Shown: piece by piece, positions 9,029-17,639 of the stretch
Layout: every line of letters starts with the position of its first letter
Numbering within the stretch: the first letter of the stretch is position 1
Assembly (NCBI RefSeq): GCF_001637205.1
Contig: NZ_LVJH01000007.1
Span: forward strand, 434,001 to 498,000
Reading direction: 5' to 3'
Length of the DNA stretch: 64,000 bases
Origin: Paenibacillus glacialis
GTDB lineage: Bacteria > Bacillota > Bacilli > Paenibacillales > Paenibacillaceae
Program-made: the position numbers and the translations under genes
Notes under the pieces: generated by a model
Databases searched by the model: none
What the model was told of the DNA's origin: nothing
The model's input: only the letters and a program-made list of their open reading frames with translations

Positions 9029-9838
9029 TTACTCTTGTGATTTCGTTACAATGACTGGACAGAATCCAGGATTCATTAAGCATAACTGTTCGGTGAATTG
9101 TGGTTGGAGCTTGGCAAGCTCTGCGAAATAACTGCTCATAATATGATTGGCGCCAAGGGATCCATTCTGGAAAGATAGCGACGAGAGTGTCTGGACATGA
9201 CTGTAATAGTACTTTTTTTCCCGTTTGGGCAGTTTGTAGATGGGTGGGGGAGCATGCGTTACGACGTCAAAGGGATTGGCAATACGGTAGCTGTTTCGAA
9301 CATATTTTGTGAAAGTTGTCGTGAAGTCCGGATCGCCTACACGTGGGGATCCATATGTATACAGGTTGGGTGAGATGTAATTGGTATTGGCTGCAATATC
9401 AATAGCACATAATGTCGCGAGTGCACCACCGAGGCTGTGACCTGTAATGTATAATGTCTTGTCGGGAGACAACCTAGAGAGTGCGGAGATAATCCCATCG
9501 CGAGTTGAATAATAGATGTCTGTGAAACCGCGATGTGTAAGACAATCTTCCTTAATATATTTGAAGTTCTTTTGTGAAGCCATGATGTTAGATATCCAAT
9601 CAGTCCTCGAACTGGTTCCCCGAAAGGCAATAATAATCTCTTGCGAAGATTCCAGAATAAAGCCGAAGCGTTCCCATACGTTGCTGAGGGATTTCGCTTC
9701 AAAAGTATCACTAACCCAATAATTTAATGGAACGACAAACGAACCGTCCACATTTGAAAATTGTGTATAGGTCTGCCCGGAGATTGCAGCTAGAAAGATA
9801 GCCCATTGCTCTTGATCTTTATTGTTACCCACGAACAT
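9029..9838 (-). CDS. Class 3 family lipase
   Basis: A 269-residue alpha/beta hydrolase of the fungal-lipase-like class 3 family. The nucleophile elbow GHSLGG has Ser 135. The Asp follows in NPFDVV (Asp 191), and the His is probably in NHIMSSYF (His 232). AFRGT at residues 71-75 is the usual oxyanion-strand motif of the family. No signal peptide is seen, so it is probably cytoplasmic or released by a non-classical route. Start ATG 9838 has an AGAAGGGTGGG ribosome site. It presumably hydrolyses acylglycerols; substrate chain length cannot be told. Confidence 0.85.
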   Translation of the reverse strand: MFVGNNKDQEQWAIFLAAISGQTYTQFSNVDGSFVVPLNYWVSDTFEAKSLSNVWERFGFILESSQEIIIAFRGTSSRTDWISNIMASQKNFKYIKEDCLTHRGFTDIYYSTRDGIISALSRLSPDKTLYITGHSLGGALATLCAIDIAANTNYISPNLYTYGSPRVGDPDFTTTFTKYVRNSYRIANPFDVVTHAPPPIYKLPKREKKYYYSHVQTLSSLSFQNGSLGANHIMSSYFAELAKLQPQFTEQLCLMNPGFCPVIVTKSQE

Positions 9839-10036
9839 CCCACCCTTCTCTCCTACACTGTATTAGTGGGACGAAGGAGAGATTCCTAAATATTGCGAAA
9901 TCGTGTGCTGATAAATTACGGACATGATATACGCGTAAGAGACGAAGTTTGTATCAGACTTTAAGATTCAAGCTATTGTTTAACTCTGCAACGAGAAAGT
10001 TATACCATAACTACATGAAATGAAGGAGTTTATAAA

Positions 10037-10714
10037 ATGAGTGATCTAGAGGTTCTGAAAAATGAAATTCTATCGTCATTTCGCTTTCGACATGCAACTA
10101 AAGAATTTGATCCTAATAAGAAAATAAGTGATGCTGACTTTCATTACATATTAGAAACAGGTCGTTTATCACCAAGCTCGTATGGCTTTGAACCATGGAA
10201 ATTTGTTATTGTGCAAAATCAGTACATTCGTGCCAAGCTTGCGGATTATGCATCGGGCGCCAAAAAGCAGTTATCAACAGCGAGTCATTTTATGATTATT
10301 CAGTCGAGATTACCTAAAGATATGATTGCAAGCTCTGATTATATTAAAGGAATGATGGAGAATGTGCAGAAGCTGTCACCCGAAATTACCCAGGGGAAGC
10401 GGACTACATATGATCATTTTTTGAAAACAGGTTTTGCAATTGAAGATGATCCCAGAGTAATGTTCGAATGGGCCTGCCGCCAAACTTATATTGCATTAGG
10501 TAACATGATGACTGCTGCCGCTTTGATTGGTATTGATTCTTGCCCAATTGAAGGTTTTAACAGAAAGAAAATCAACGAATTATTAGTAGCAGAAGGGATT
10601 ATGGACCCTGAACATTTTGGTGTTTCTGTTATGGCTGCTTTTGGCTACAGATTACATGACCCATCTGAAAAGACACGTCAATCCGCACAGCAAGTCATTG
10701 AGTGGGTGGAATAA
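10037..10714 (+). CDS. NAD(P)H-dependent nitroreductase family protein
   Basis: A 225-residue FMN-binding oxidoreductase of the NfsB/YdgI type. The N-terminal FRFRHATKEFDPNKKI holds the conserved Arg that contacts FMN phosphate. SPSSYGFEPWKFVIV is the second FMN contact region, and the C-terminal segment is GYRLHDPSEKTRQ. ATG 10037 follows AAGGAG by the usual distance. Such enzymes reduce nitroaromatics, quinones or flavins. It is a single gene with its own upstream region. Confidence 0.85.
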   Translation: MSDLEVLKNEILSSFRFRHATKEFDPNKKISDADFHYILETGRLSPSSYGFEPWKFVIVQNQYIRAKLADYASGAKKQLSTASHFMIIQSRLPKDMIASSDYIKGMMENVQKLSPEITQGKRTTYDHFLKTGFAIEDDPRVMFEWACRQTYIALGNMMTAAALIGIDSCPIEGFNRKKINELLVAEGIMDPEHFGVSVMAAFGYRLHDPSEKTRQSAQQVIEWVE

Positions 10715-10831
10715 CGGTGAAGGGGAGAACTCCCACATAAATATCACAAGTATAGGCGTTTTGGTGTGTTTATTATTTTGCGACACTCATGATTTTGTAC
10801 AGTTTCACCCAATAAGGAGGTACGATATTTA

Positions 10832-11014
10832 ATGAAAACTTGGTTGAAATACATTGTTTTATTTTTATATGGGACTTCTTTTCTATATCTATCGAATCTT
10901 TTTGAAATACCTAAAAACATTTACTATTTCATGATAGGTGTTCCCATATTTATTGGGATCGGGTTTGTAATTGTATATCTTTTTGAAAAAAAGAGGAAAA
11001 CAACAGGTAACTAG
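10832..11014 (+). CDS. Small two-segment membrane protein, unknown
   Basis: A 60-residue protein with hydrophobic segments at about residues 6-24 and 30-51 and a Lys/Arg-rich tail (FEKKRKTTGN). By charge, the tail should lie inside the cell. AAGGAGGT sits just before the start. It has no recognised family. A terminator follows 31 nt later, so it ends its own transcript. Confidence 0.6.
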   Translation: MKTWLKYIVLFLYGTSFLYLSNLFEIPKNIYYFMIGVPIFIGIGFVIVYLFEKKRKTTGN

Positions 11015-11045
11015 ATAGGTATGAACTTTATACTGCCTAATGGAG

Positions 11046-11073
11046 AGTCGCTCATAAGAGCGGCTTTTTATTT
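11046..11073 (+). terminator. Intrinsic terminator
   Basis: AGTCGCTC at 11046-11053 pairs with GAGCGGCT at 11058-11065, with an ATAA loop, and a T-rich tail follows. It ends the small membrane protein transcript. Confidence 0.85.
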
Positions 11074-11075
11074 GA

Positions 11076-11273
11076 ATAAAAATAAAAGCCTGCAAAGGTA
11101 GGAACGCATTCCTATTAGTGCGGGAGTTACAGAAATATCTCGACTGCACCCAGCTTGGTAGGTTAAGTGAAGAATTATTTCACTACGCTTATGCTCATGT
11201 TTCTGTACCGATGATGATGGAAACGTTGGAAAGTAATATCACGATAGAATTTATGATCATTTTGGTAGGGTGA
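11076..11273 (+). other. Open frame without clear start, possible gene remnant or 52-residue gene
   Basis: Frame 3 is open from 11076 to a TGA at 11271-11273. It reads protein-like text such as RELQKYLDCTQLGRLSEEL followed by FHYAYAHVSVPMMMETLES. A GTG near 11115 could start a 52-residue product after a weak AGGTAGGAA. I recognise no family. The stretch 11076-11410 contains nothing else clear except the sigma factor's upstream region. Confidence 0.3.
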
Positions 11274-11410
11274 TTTAAATAGCTTGATATGGATTTTCTT
11301 GTTGTGATTCAATAGATGTAAAAGATTTTTTTGGTTAATCGTGGAAAAAATGAACCGATTTCGAGCTTCATTTGTTTATACTATATCAACTTAAGAAAGG
11401 AGCGCCTTGA

Positions 11411-11944
11411 ATGACAGAACGTGAATTATTTGATTCATACAACAAGGACGTGTACCGCACTTGTTATCACATGCTTCAGAACGCACAGGATGCGGAAGAT
11501 GTGTGTCACGATGTATTCATCACTGTGTTTCGCCAAGATTGGAGAAGTGTGGAGCATATACGGGCTTGGATATTGCGTATCGCGATGAATCATAGTCTGA
11601 ATATATTGAGGAAGAATCGGACGAAAAGGGAAAAGCAGGAGCAGATTCAAATCCAACATGATCAAGCCACGATGGCGATAAAGTCTGTGAACACGATTGT
11701 TATGGAGAAAGCATTGGCAACAGAATTACAGAAACAGCTAAATCAACTTCCGGACAAGTTATTGGCTGTAGTAACACTTCGTTACGTTGGAGATTTGTCG
11801 ATGGTAGAGATCTCTGAATCGATGAATATTCCTCTAGGAACGGTAAAATCAAGGCTTCACAATGCCTTAAAGCTCATGCGTAAAAACATGGAACGCCATG
11901 AACGCTTTCTAACGAAGGGAGAGAAGCAACTTGGAATCAATTGA
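11411..11944 (+). CDS. ECF-type RNA polymerase sigma factor
   Basis: A 177-residue sigma-70 family protein of the extracytoplasmic-function group. Region 2 (about residues 5-70) includes QDAEDVCHDVFITVFR and AWILRIAMNHSLNILRK. Region 4 (about 105-165) includes LPDKLLAVVTLRYVGDLSMVEIS and GTVKSRLHNALKLMRKN, the helix-turn-helix for the -35 element. ATG 11411 follows AAAGGAG. It overlaps the next gene by 14 nt, the usual sigma / anti-sigma arrangement. A GAACC at 11352-11356 could be part of an ECF-type autoregulatory promoter, but the -10 is not clear. Confidence 0.9.
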   Translation: MTERELFDSYNKDVYRTCYHMLQNAQDAEDVCHDVFITVFRQDWRSVEHIRAWILRIAMNHSLNILRKNRTKREKQEQIQIQHDQATMAIKSVNTIVMEKALATELQKQLNQLPDKLLAVVTLRYVGDLSMVEISESMNIPLGTVKSRLHNALKLMRKNMERHERFLTKGEKQLGIN

Positions 11945-13583
11945 GAAGAAATTGAAAGAACATATGAATGATTCGGCAAGTATACCTTATCCTGATTTTG
12001 AGGGTGTATGGAATAGTATTCAGCTTAAGGAGATGAGGACTATCGATAGCGACGATATACGTGTCAGACCCATGAGAGGTCGAAAAGTGGCGATCATTGT
12101 AGGAATCTCGGTTGCACTACTTGCCACACCTGTGTATGCAGCGATCACCTACGATTGGACTAGCGTGCTCACCTACAGAACTGGCATTCAGTCTGCCTTG
12201 GATCAGGGGCTAGGCCAAACCATAGAACAATCCGTTACGAAAAACGGAGTAACACTAACCTTGCATACTGCTTTTACCGATGAGAACCGGACCGTCATTC
12301 TATATAGCCTTAACCCGGGATCGTCGAGGGAAGGAAAGAATGTGAGTTATGAAAGCATTGGTCTAAGAGACAGCACAGGAAATCTGATTGAGGGACATTA
12401 CACGCAACAATGGAATCCTCAGCTAGGCGTATATCAAGGCTATTTCGAAAGTGATTGGGTTGTAACTGGAAGCATGGCGGACGTTGAATTTATGATTGAA
12501 GATATCCGATATATCGACGACGGTGTGCAACCAATCGATTTCGATCCTAACAATCCGAACGCACAGGAATTCCCTATTCAGAAAGATGGGATTGGATCGG
12601 TGACTGTGCAGTCTTTCGATCAGTCGGAGGGTAAAGTACTTTTGAAATCGTCCATTACATCCACAGATCCTGAACTCAAAGAGTGGAGTTGGGCACGCAT
12701 TCAAGCGTTGAACGGGAATAATGAGTTGATCAGGGAAGTAGAACCTTCTGTCTTCGGAACGCCAGGAGCATCTGGAGAGTATAACAGTCAGCAGATATTC
12801 GAATTAAATCAGTTAAATGGTCAAGGCAACCACTATGTTCTTGCGTATGATCGTGAGGTAGCACATGTTAAAGGGGAATGGGGTCTGAATGTTAGCTTGT
12901 CCAAGAAACAATTGGAGAGTGGTACGTTCAAAGAGAATCTGAATATTCCTCTGAAGCAACTACCAGGGGGAACAGAGGTTAGTGAAATGATCGTCACGCC
13001 GACTCAAATTCGCTTAATATTGACTCATGAAGAAAAATACACTCGTGTTCCATATCAGAATTACCAACTTGACGTGGGCGGCACATTGCTAAACGGAGGC
13101 CAATGGTACGTAGAGGGCAACACCAACAAGACAGAATTGCGATTTGAGATGGGTATGCTTGAAGTGAACTCTATTGCAAATAAACCCATTAACTTGATCG
13201 CTAAGCACCGAGTGGATGAACACGTTGGCAATCATATCCCGGTCCGGTTAATGGATATTTCGAGTGAACGTAAGACCATTACTACGGACTATGAAGGGTA
13301 TCCGGTCACATGGACATATTATAAGAAAGACAATAACCTATACGTCGAATCATTAAGCTCAGATTCGGAGTTTGGTGGAGTAAACCAAACGTACTATCTT
13401 GATGGTACAGAGAGAAGCTACGGGACATCGGTGATCGTCGATCTTAACGGGGACGGTAATAATAAGCAGATCGACCTATATAAAAATTTTGACAGGGGTG
13501 AGCTTGAGATTTACGTATGGTATTATTCGACCGAGAAGCCTGAAGATGAGCTACGCGTTGAGCTTTCGCAGGGGGAAAAATAA
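11931..13583 (+). CDS. Membrane-anchored anti-sigma-like protein (DUF4179-type)
   Basis: A 550-residue product starting at TTG 11931, which has GGGAGA upstream and lies inside the end of the sigma gene. A short cytosolic N-terminus (about 1-50) could bind the sigma factor. One membrane segment follows at about 52-72 (VAIIVGISVALLATPVYAA). A large extracytoplasmic beta-rich region fills the rest, with the TYDWTSVLTYRTGIQSALDQG type of sequence seen in DUF4179/DUF5643 proteins of Bacillota. By family and position it should hold the sigma factor inactive and sense an envelope signal. No protease site can be identified. Confidence 0.75.
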   Translation: MESIEKKLKEHMNDSASIPYPDFEGVWNSIQLKEMRTIDSDDIRVRPMRGRKVAIIVGISVALLATPVYAAITYDWTSVLTYRTGIQSALDQGLGQTIEQSVTKNGVTLTLHTAFTDENRTVILYSLNPGSSREGKNVSYESIGLRDSTGNLIEGHYTQQWNPQLGVYQGYFESDWVVTGSMADVEFMIEDIRYIDDGVQPIDFDPNNPNAQEFPIQKDGIGSVTVQSFDQSEGKVLLKSSITSTDPELKEWSWARIQALNGNNELIREVEPSVFGTPGASGEYNSQQIFELNQLNGQGNHYVLAYDREVAHVKGEWGLNVSLSKKQLESGTFKENLNIPLKQLPGGTEVSEMIVTPTQIRLILTHEEKYTRVPYQNYQLDVGGTLLNGGQWYVEGNTNKTELRFEMGMLEVNSIANKPINLIAKHRVDEHVGNHIPVRLMDISSERKTITTDYEGYPVTWTYYKKDNNLYVESLSSDSEFGGVNQTYYLDGTERSYGTSVIVDLNGDGNNKQIDLYKNFDRGELEIYVWYYSTEKPEDELRVELSQGEK

Positions 13584-13632
13584 ACGAGATCCACAGGATA
13601 CCATTTCCAAGATCGACGAGTAGTGGAATTAC

Positions 13633-13669
13633 GACGCTATGAGAGGAACGTACCGTTCACGATAGCGTC
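13633..13669. terminator. Long stem-loop after the anti-sigma gene
   Basis: GACGCTAT at 13633-13640 pairs with ATAGCGTC at 13662-13669. A second stem, GAACG/CGTTC, nests inside. There is no T-run, so it may be an RNA 3' end stabiliser rather than a terminator. Confidence 0.5.
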
Positions 13670-13700
13670 TGCTTACAACGCGCAGCTTGATCCCACAAAA

Positions 13701-13730
13701 AAAGGGGTTGTCCTATGGGACAACCCCTTT
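13701..13730. terminator. Bidirectional intrinsic terminator
   Basis: A 13 bp perfect stem (AAAGGGGTTGTCC with its complement), loop TAT, and A/T-runs on both sides, between convergent genes. Confidence 0.9.
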
Positions 13731-13740
13731 ATCATAAGTC

Positions 13741-14022
13741 TTAGTCCGTGTTTACATGTGCTGTAATCTCATCGTCGACATCTAGCGTTATCTGTTCGCG
13801 ATACGCACGAATGTCGTATTCGCTTTGTAAGTAGCGAAGGATCGCTTCAATCATATTAGATTCAACCAAGAATTGGCTGCGACCTTGCACCCATACTTCA
13901 GCGGTATAACCATCTTCTTCATCCCAACTGAGTTCAACCTGAACATCCGTAGGACGTACAGCTTTGCGTTCAGCCATGTGTAGGCAAATCGCATTTATTA
14001 TTTCATCCATTGTAAGGATCAT
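13741..14022 (-). CDS. YxcD-like protein (DUF2653 type)
   Basis: A 93-residue acidic cytosolic protein. It begins MILTMDEIINAICLHMAERK and has the VQVELSWDEEDGYTAEVWV region characteristic of the YxcD/DUF2653 family, function unknown. It starts 6 nt after the stop of the upstream secreted/membrane protein gene on the same strand, so the two form an operon. A terminator follows directly. Confidence 0.75.
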   Translation of the reverse strand: MILTMDEIINAICLHMAERKAVRPTDVQVELSWDEEDGYTAEVWVQGRSQFLVESNMIEAILRYLQSEYDIRAYREQITLDVDDEITAHVNTD

Positions 14023-14027
14023 ATCAA

Positions 14028-14450
14028 TTAGTACCTTCCGTCACGCGGATCTGGTTTGCGACGGTTCTTGTATGCTCTATATCCTGCACGTGCAAGAGAG
14101 AATAGAACGACAATGGCTAACAAGTTAATCATTAATCCAATGATATCACCCATGAATCCCATGCCACCGAACATGCCGCCGAATAACATACCTGCCAATC
14201 CACCGATCATAAGACCTTTCATCAATCCGCCACCGCTAAAGAATCCACGTTTGGCTTGCGTTCCAGCTGTATTTGATTTGTTGTTAGAAGTTGATTTCGA
14301 AACATTACTGTTCGACTTCTTAGGCGTGTTCGTGAAAGACTTCGTACCTGATTTAAATCCGCCGCCACCTCGTCTTGCATCTACACTAGCTGGAGCAATT
14401 GTAGCAAATATTAGAGTAAACATCATAACAACCATGAGCCATTTTTTCAT
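14028..14450 (-). CDS. Secreted or membrane protein with Gly-rich hydrophobic region
   Basis: A 140-residue protein. An N-terminal signal segment (about residues 3-25, ending near APASVDA) is followed by a basic/Ser/Asn-rich linker (about 26-70). Then come a Gly-Met-rich hydrophobic stretch (about 73-100), a second membrane helix (about 104-123) and a basic tail. The layout resembles Tim44-like small membrane proteins that often precede yxcD-type genes, but no function is established. The start is ATG 14450. Confidence 0.65.
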   Translation of the reverse strand: MKKWLMVVMMFTLIFATIAPASVDARRGGGGFKSGTKSFTNTPKKSNSNVSKSTSNNKSNTAGTQAKRGFFSGGGLMKGLMIGGLAGMLFGGMFGGMGFMGDIIGLMINLLAIVVLFSLARAGYRAYKNRRKPDPRDGRY

Positions 14451-14539
14451 CTGAAGAAAATCCCCCTAAAAGTGATAGTTTATTTTGTTCTATCTACTAG
14501 TCTACGTAGAAAATAATTAAAAGTTTCAAAATTTATTAT

Positions 14540-14566
14540 ATTAATCATATTAATCATATTAATCAT
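14540..14566. repeat. Three perfect tandem copies of a 9 bp unit
   Basis: ATTAATCAT is repeated three times without change. The last copy overlaps the stop codon of the PadR gene, so copy number changes could shift its C-terminus. Confidence 0.9.
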
Positions 14567-15104
14567 TTTGTTTCGTTCTTTGAGCTTTTAGTATTTCCAA
14601 CATCATAGTAGTCCATTCAATCCCAGAAGTGGTAGTAAAGATAGCTTTCTGAAATAACATATAATCATAGAATTCGGGTGTTCCGAACTTGAGATCCTCT
14701 AGTACTTTGTCAGCAATCTTGAGTTGGAAACCATCTAATTTTTTGACTAAATGAGCTTTACGGCTTTCTATGATCTCTATGGCATTCTCTAAATCGGTTA
14801 GCCACATGCAAAATGTTTTCATAGATAACTCATCTCGTGTGATCGGATCAGCCAATGGTACATATAACCATTCTTTTAGCTTACGTATTCCTTTCTCGGT
14901 GATGGAGTAGAGCTTTTTGTCTGGTTTCTCACATTGAACAATCCAGGTTGATGTCAAGTATTCTTCAGACTCCATGTGTGACAGGAGCGGGTAAATTTGA
15001 CTATGCTTTGCAGGCCAAAAAGGCTGGAGTCTAAGCATCAGATTGTAACCTGAAGACTGTTCCCTTGCCAGAAAAGCAAGGAGTGCATAGGAAAGTGTAT
15101 TCAT
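14559..15104 (-). CDS. PadR family transcriptional regulator
   Basis: A 181-residue protein with the N-terminal winged helix of PadR at about residues 1-85, including SYALLAFLAREQSSGYNLM, KHSQIYPLLSHMES and KLYSITEKGIRKLKEWL. A C-terminal helical dimerisation domain (Vir_act_alpha_C type) follows at about 90-175. The ribosome site TTAGGAGAT precedes ATG 15104. The gene is alone. Two dyads lie immediately upstream, so autoregulation is likely. PadR regulators usually repress efflux or detoxification genes, but none is adjacent here. Confidence 0.88.
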   Translation of the reverse strand: MNTLSYALLAFLAREQSSGYNLMLRLQPFWPAKHSQIYPLLSHMESEEYLTSTWIVQCEKPDKKLYSITEKGIRKLKEWLYVPLADPITRDELSMKTFCMWLTDLENAIEIIESRKAHLVKKLDGFQLKIADKVLEDLKFGTPEFYDYMLFQKAIFTTTSGIEWTTMMLEILKAQRTKQND

Positions 15105-15140
15105 GCGTATATCTCCTAATAATAAATTTTACAATGAGAA

Positions 15141-15181
15141 AAGTGTACACTTAAACTGTATGGTTTGGCAACCAAACAGTT
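15141..15181. promoter_or_regulatory. Two adjacent dyads upstream of the PadR gene
   Basis: AAGTGTACACTT at 15141-15152 is a perfect palindrome. Directly next to it, 15154-15181 forms a second dyad in which AACTGT pairs with ACAGTT and TGGTT with AACCA around a TGGC centre. Both lie 37-77 nt before the PadR start, where an autorepressor would bind. Confidence 0.6.
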
Positions 15182-15194
15182 ATTGTAAACTAAA

Positions 15195-15223
15195 AAGACA
15201 CGGTATGTAGCCAGCCGTGTCTT
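15195..15223 (-). terminator. Intrinsic terminator of the carbonic anhydrase gene
   Basis: AAGACACGG and CCGTGTCTT form a 9 bp stem. On the minus strand it is followed by a run of T, 20-50 nt after the stop codon. Confidence 0.8.
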
Positions 15224-15244
15224 CGTTAAGATCAATATATGAGG

Positions 15245-15814
15245 TTAGCTCGTTCTAGAATAACCATCAACAATAAGCTCTAATGCACCATTATCCGGAT
15301 CGATAATCATGCCATGTACAGGAATATTAGGAGGGAGTAATGGATGTTTGTAAATGATATCGACGGTATGAATTACGCCATCGTGCACGTTATTAAATCC
15401 TCGTAGCCATTTCGATAATTTAATGCCAGAATTCTCTAATGTAGTTAATACCGTTTCCGGGACACCACGTTCTTTAATGGATGATATCATATGCTCTGCG
15501 TTAAGTGCTGCCATGCCGCAATCCAAGTGACCCACAACAAACACTTCATCTGCCTGGAGTTCATAAATGGCTACCAATACACTACGCATAACACTACCGA
15601 AAGGTTGGGAAATAATTGCGCCAGCATTTTTGATGAGTTTGACGTCCCCGTTTTTGAAATTCATTGCTTTTGGAAGTAATTCTGTAAGACGAGTATCCAT
15701 GCAAGTGATTACGACGATTCTCTTCTCTGGAAATTTACTGGTACGATACTCTTCGTACTCTTTGTTCTCAACAAATTGACGGTTGTATTCTAACACTTCA
15801 GTAATATGATTCAT
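15245..15814 (-). CDS. Beta-class carbonic anhydrase
   Basis: A 189-residue beta-carbonic anhydrase, interconverting CO2 and bicarbonate. The zinc ligands are visible: Cys 38 in ITCMDTR, and His 96 and Cys 99 in GHLDCGM. The Asp 40/Arg 42 dyad is also present. Length fits the short bacterial group (YtiB-like). It starts at ATG 15814 behind an AGGAGG-type site. It is a single gene with its own terminator. Confidence 0.92.
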   Translation of the reverse strand: MNHITEVLEYNRQFVENKEYEEYRTSKFPEKRIVVITCMDTRLTELLPKAMNFKNGDVKLIKNAGAIISQPFGSVMRSVLVAIYELQADEVFVVGHLDCGMAALNAEHMISSIKERGVPETVLTTLENSGIKLSKWLRGFNNVHDGVIHTVDIIYKHPLLPPNIPVHGMIIDPDNGALELIVDGYSRTS

Positions 15815-15932
15815 GGGGGACCTCTTCCTCCTTTAATTAAAATAATTTCTGTTCTTAGAAGTTGATTATACTTTTTGTAAAAAGTATCATCAAGAGGAAA
15901 CCATAAATATTTTACGTGAGGTGAGCCTTAAA

Positions 15933-17450
15933 ATGGAAGATCAAGTAAAAATTAAATTAGAGAAATTTCGGGAATTGGTTCGCAAAATAAGAGGTTATTA
16001 TGAGGCTGTAGGTTTAATGCATTGGGATCTGCGTACGGGTGCTCCCCGCAAAGGTGCTGAATTTCGATCAGAGACGATAGGAATGTTAAGCACGGAAGGG
16101 TTCAAATTAATAATCTCGGATGAGATGGGGGATTACCTGGAATATTTTACAAAATCAGATATTGCAGAACAATTGGACGATCTAGATCTAAAAATCGTGA
16201 AGGAATGCAAAAAGGAATATGACCTGAACAAGTTGATTCCTGCGGAGAAGTTCCAAGAATATTCTGTCCTAACGGCACATGCTCAAACCTTATGGGAAGA
16301 CGCGAAGGAGACGAGTGATTTTGCCGGATTTGAACCTTATTTGAGTAAAATTGTTGCTATGAAGCAAGAGTTTATCAATTTTTGGGGAGTCAAAGGAACA
16401 AGGTACGATACACTTATTGATATGTATGAACCAGATATGACAGTTGAGAAACTGGATGAAATATTTAGTAAACTGCGCAGTCGGTTAGTGCCACTAGTAG
16501 AAGCGATTCGTGCATCTACTAATCAGCCGGATAATACGTTCCTAAAGCAATTATTCGAAATTGATCAACAAGAGAAATTCGGCCTCTTTATTCTTGAACA
16601 AATGGGTTATGACTTTGAGGCAGGGCGCCAAGATGAGAGTGTTCATCCGTTTGCTACGAGTCTTAACGTAGGGGATGTGCGAATTACGACTCATTATTTA
16701 CAAGATGATGTAACCAGTGCGGTATTCAGTTCTCTGCACGAAGGGGGACATGCTCTTTATGAGCAGAATGTTGATGTAAAGCTCGTTGGGACACCTCTAG
16801 CACAAGGTACTTCTATGGGAATTCACGAATCACAGTCTCGCTTGTGGGAGAATATGATTGGACGTAGCCGTCCATTCTGGGAACGATACTTCGAAGATTT
16901 GCAACAACATTTCGGTCCGCAGCTTAAGGATGTCTCAATAGAAGAGTTCTACCGGGCTATCAACCGTGTGGAGAATTCCCTTATCCGCATTGAAGCGGAT
17001 GAACTAACGTATAACCTTCATATTATTATTCGATACGAGATTGAGAAGATGTTGTTTAATGAAGGGTTGTCAGTGAAAGATCTACCAGAGGTATGGAATG
17101 CGAAATATAACGAGTACCTTGGTATTACCCCTCCAAATGATGGACTCGGTATCCTACAGGATGTGCATTGGTCTGGTGGAGATTTCGGATACTTCGCTTC
17201 CTATTCACTAGGAAATATGTATGCTGCACAATTCTTACATACCATCCGTAAAGAGTTACCTCAATATGATGAATGGATTGCTGAAGGCAATTTACTTCCG
17301 ATTAAAGAGTGGCTCGCCGACAAAATTTATAAATACGGTAAGAGTCTTACACCTGCAGAAATCATCGTTAATGTTACGGGTGAGGAACTGAATCCAGATT
17401 ACTTGGCAGATTATTTGGAAGAGAAATATAAAGAGATTTACAAGCTATAG
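15933..17450 (+). CDS. M32 family metallocarboxypeptidase (carboxypeptidase Taq type)
   Basis: A 505-residue zinc carboxypeptidase. The HExxH motif is HEGGH at residues 269-273, followed by GIHESQSRLWEN, which carries the third ligand Glu. The late YNLHIIIRYEIE and GYFASYSLGNMYAAQ blocks are typical of M32. I take ATG 15933, with AGGTGAG just upstream, rather than GTG 15921. It removes C-terminal residues from peptides in the cytosol. It is a single gene followed by a strong terminator. Confidence 0.93.
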   Translation: MEDQVKIKLEKFRELVRKIRGYYEAVGLMHWDLRTGAPRKGAEFRSETIGMLSTEGFKLIISDEMGDYLEYFTKSDIAEQLDDLDLKIVKECKKEYDLNKLIPAEKFQEYSVLTAHAQTLWEDAKETSDFAGFEPYLSKIVAMKQEFINFWGVKGTRYDTLIDMYEPDMTVEKLDEIFSKLRSRLVPLVEAIRASTNQPDNTFLKQLFEIDQQEKFGLFILEQMGYDFEAGRQDESVHPFATSLNVGDVRITTHYLQDDVTSAVFSSLHEGGHALYEQNVDVKLVGTPLAQGTSMGIHESQSRLWENMIGRSRPFWERYFEDLQQHFGPQLKDVSIEEFYRAINRVENSLIRIEADELTYNLHIIIRYEIEKMLFNEGLSVKDLPEVWNAKYNEYLGITPPNDGLGILQDVHWSGGDFGYFASYSLGNMYAAQFLHTIRKELPQYDEWIAEGNLLPIKEWLADKIYKYGKSLTPAEIIVNVTGEELNPDYLADYLEEKYKEIYKL

Positions 17451-17496
17451 TTTATGGATATCCTTCTCTATGAATCATTCGGAAGTTAATGTTAAG

Positions 17497-17538
17497 GCCG
17501 TGATTTATCTACGTTATGTAGAGAATCATGGCTTTTTT
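17497..17538 (+). terminator. Intrinsic terminator
   Basis: GCCGTGATTTATCTAC pairs with GTAGAGAATCATGGC and is followed by seven T. It ends the carboxypeptidase transcript. Confidence 0.88.
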
Positions 17539-17639
17539 TGTTAACGGGGTAACAGAAATATGGGTTTATGAATAACCTTTTCTGGGCGGGTGCATATGAT
17601 GCATTATAATTTATACGAAAATATTGGAGGGATACCCAT

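Noticed and set aside
14056..14454. 132-codon plus-strand frame opposite the Gly-rich membrane protein
   Set aside because: It is the antisense shadow of a repetitive GC-rich gene; it has no ribosome site and its Pro/Asn-rich text mirrors Gly/Ile codons.
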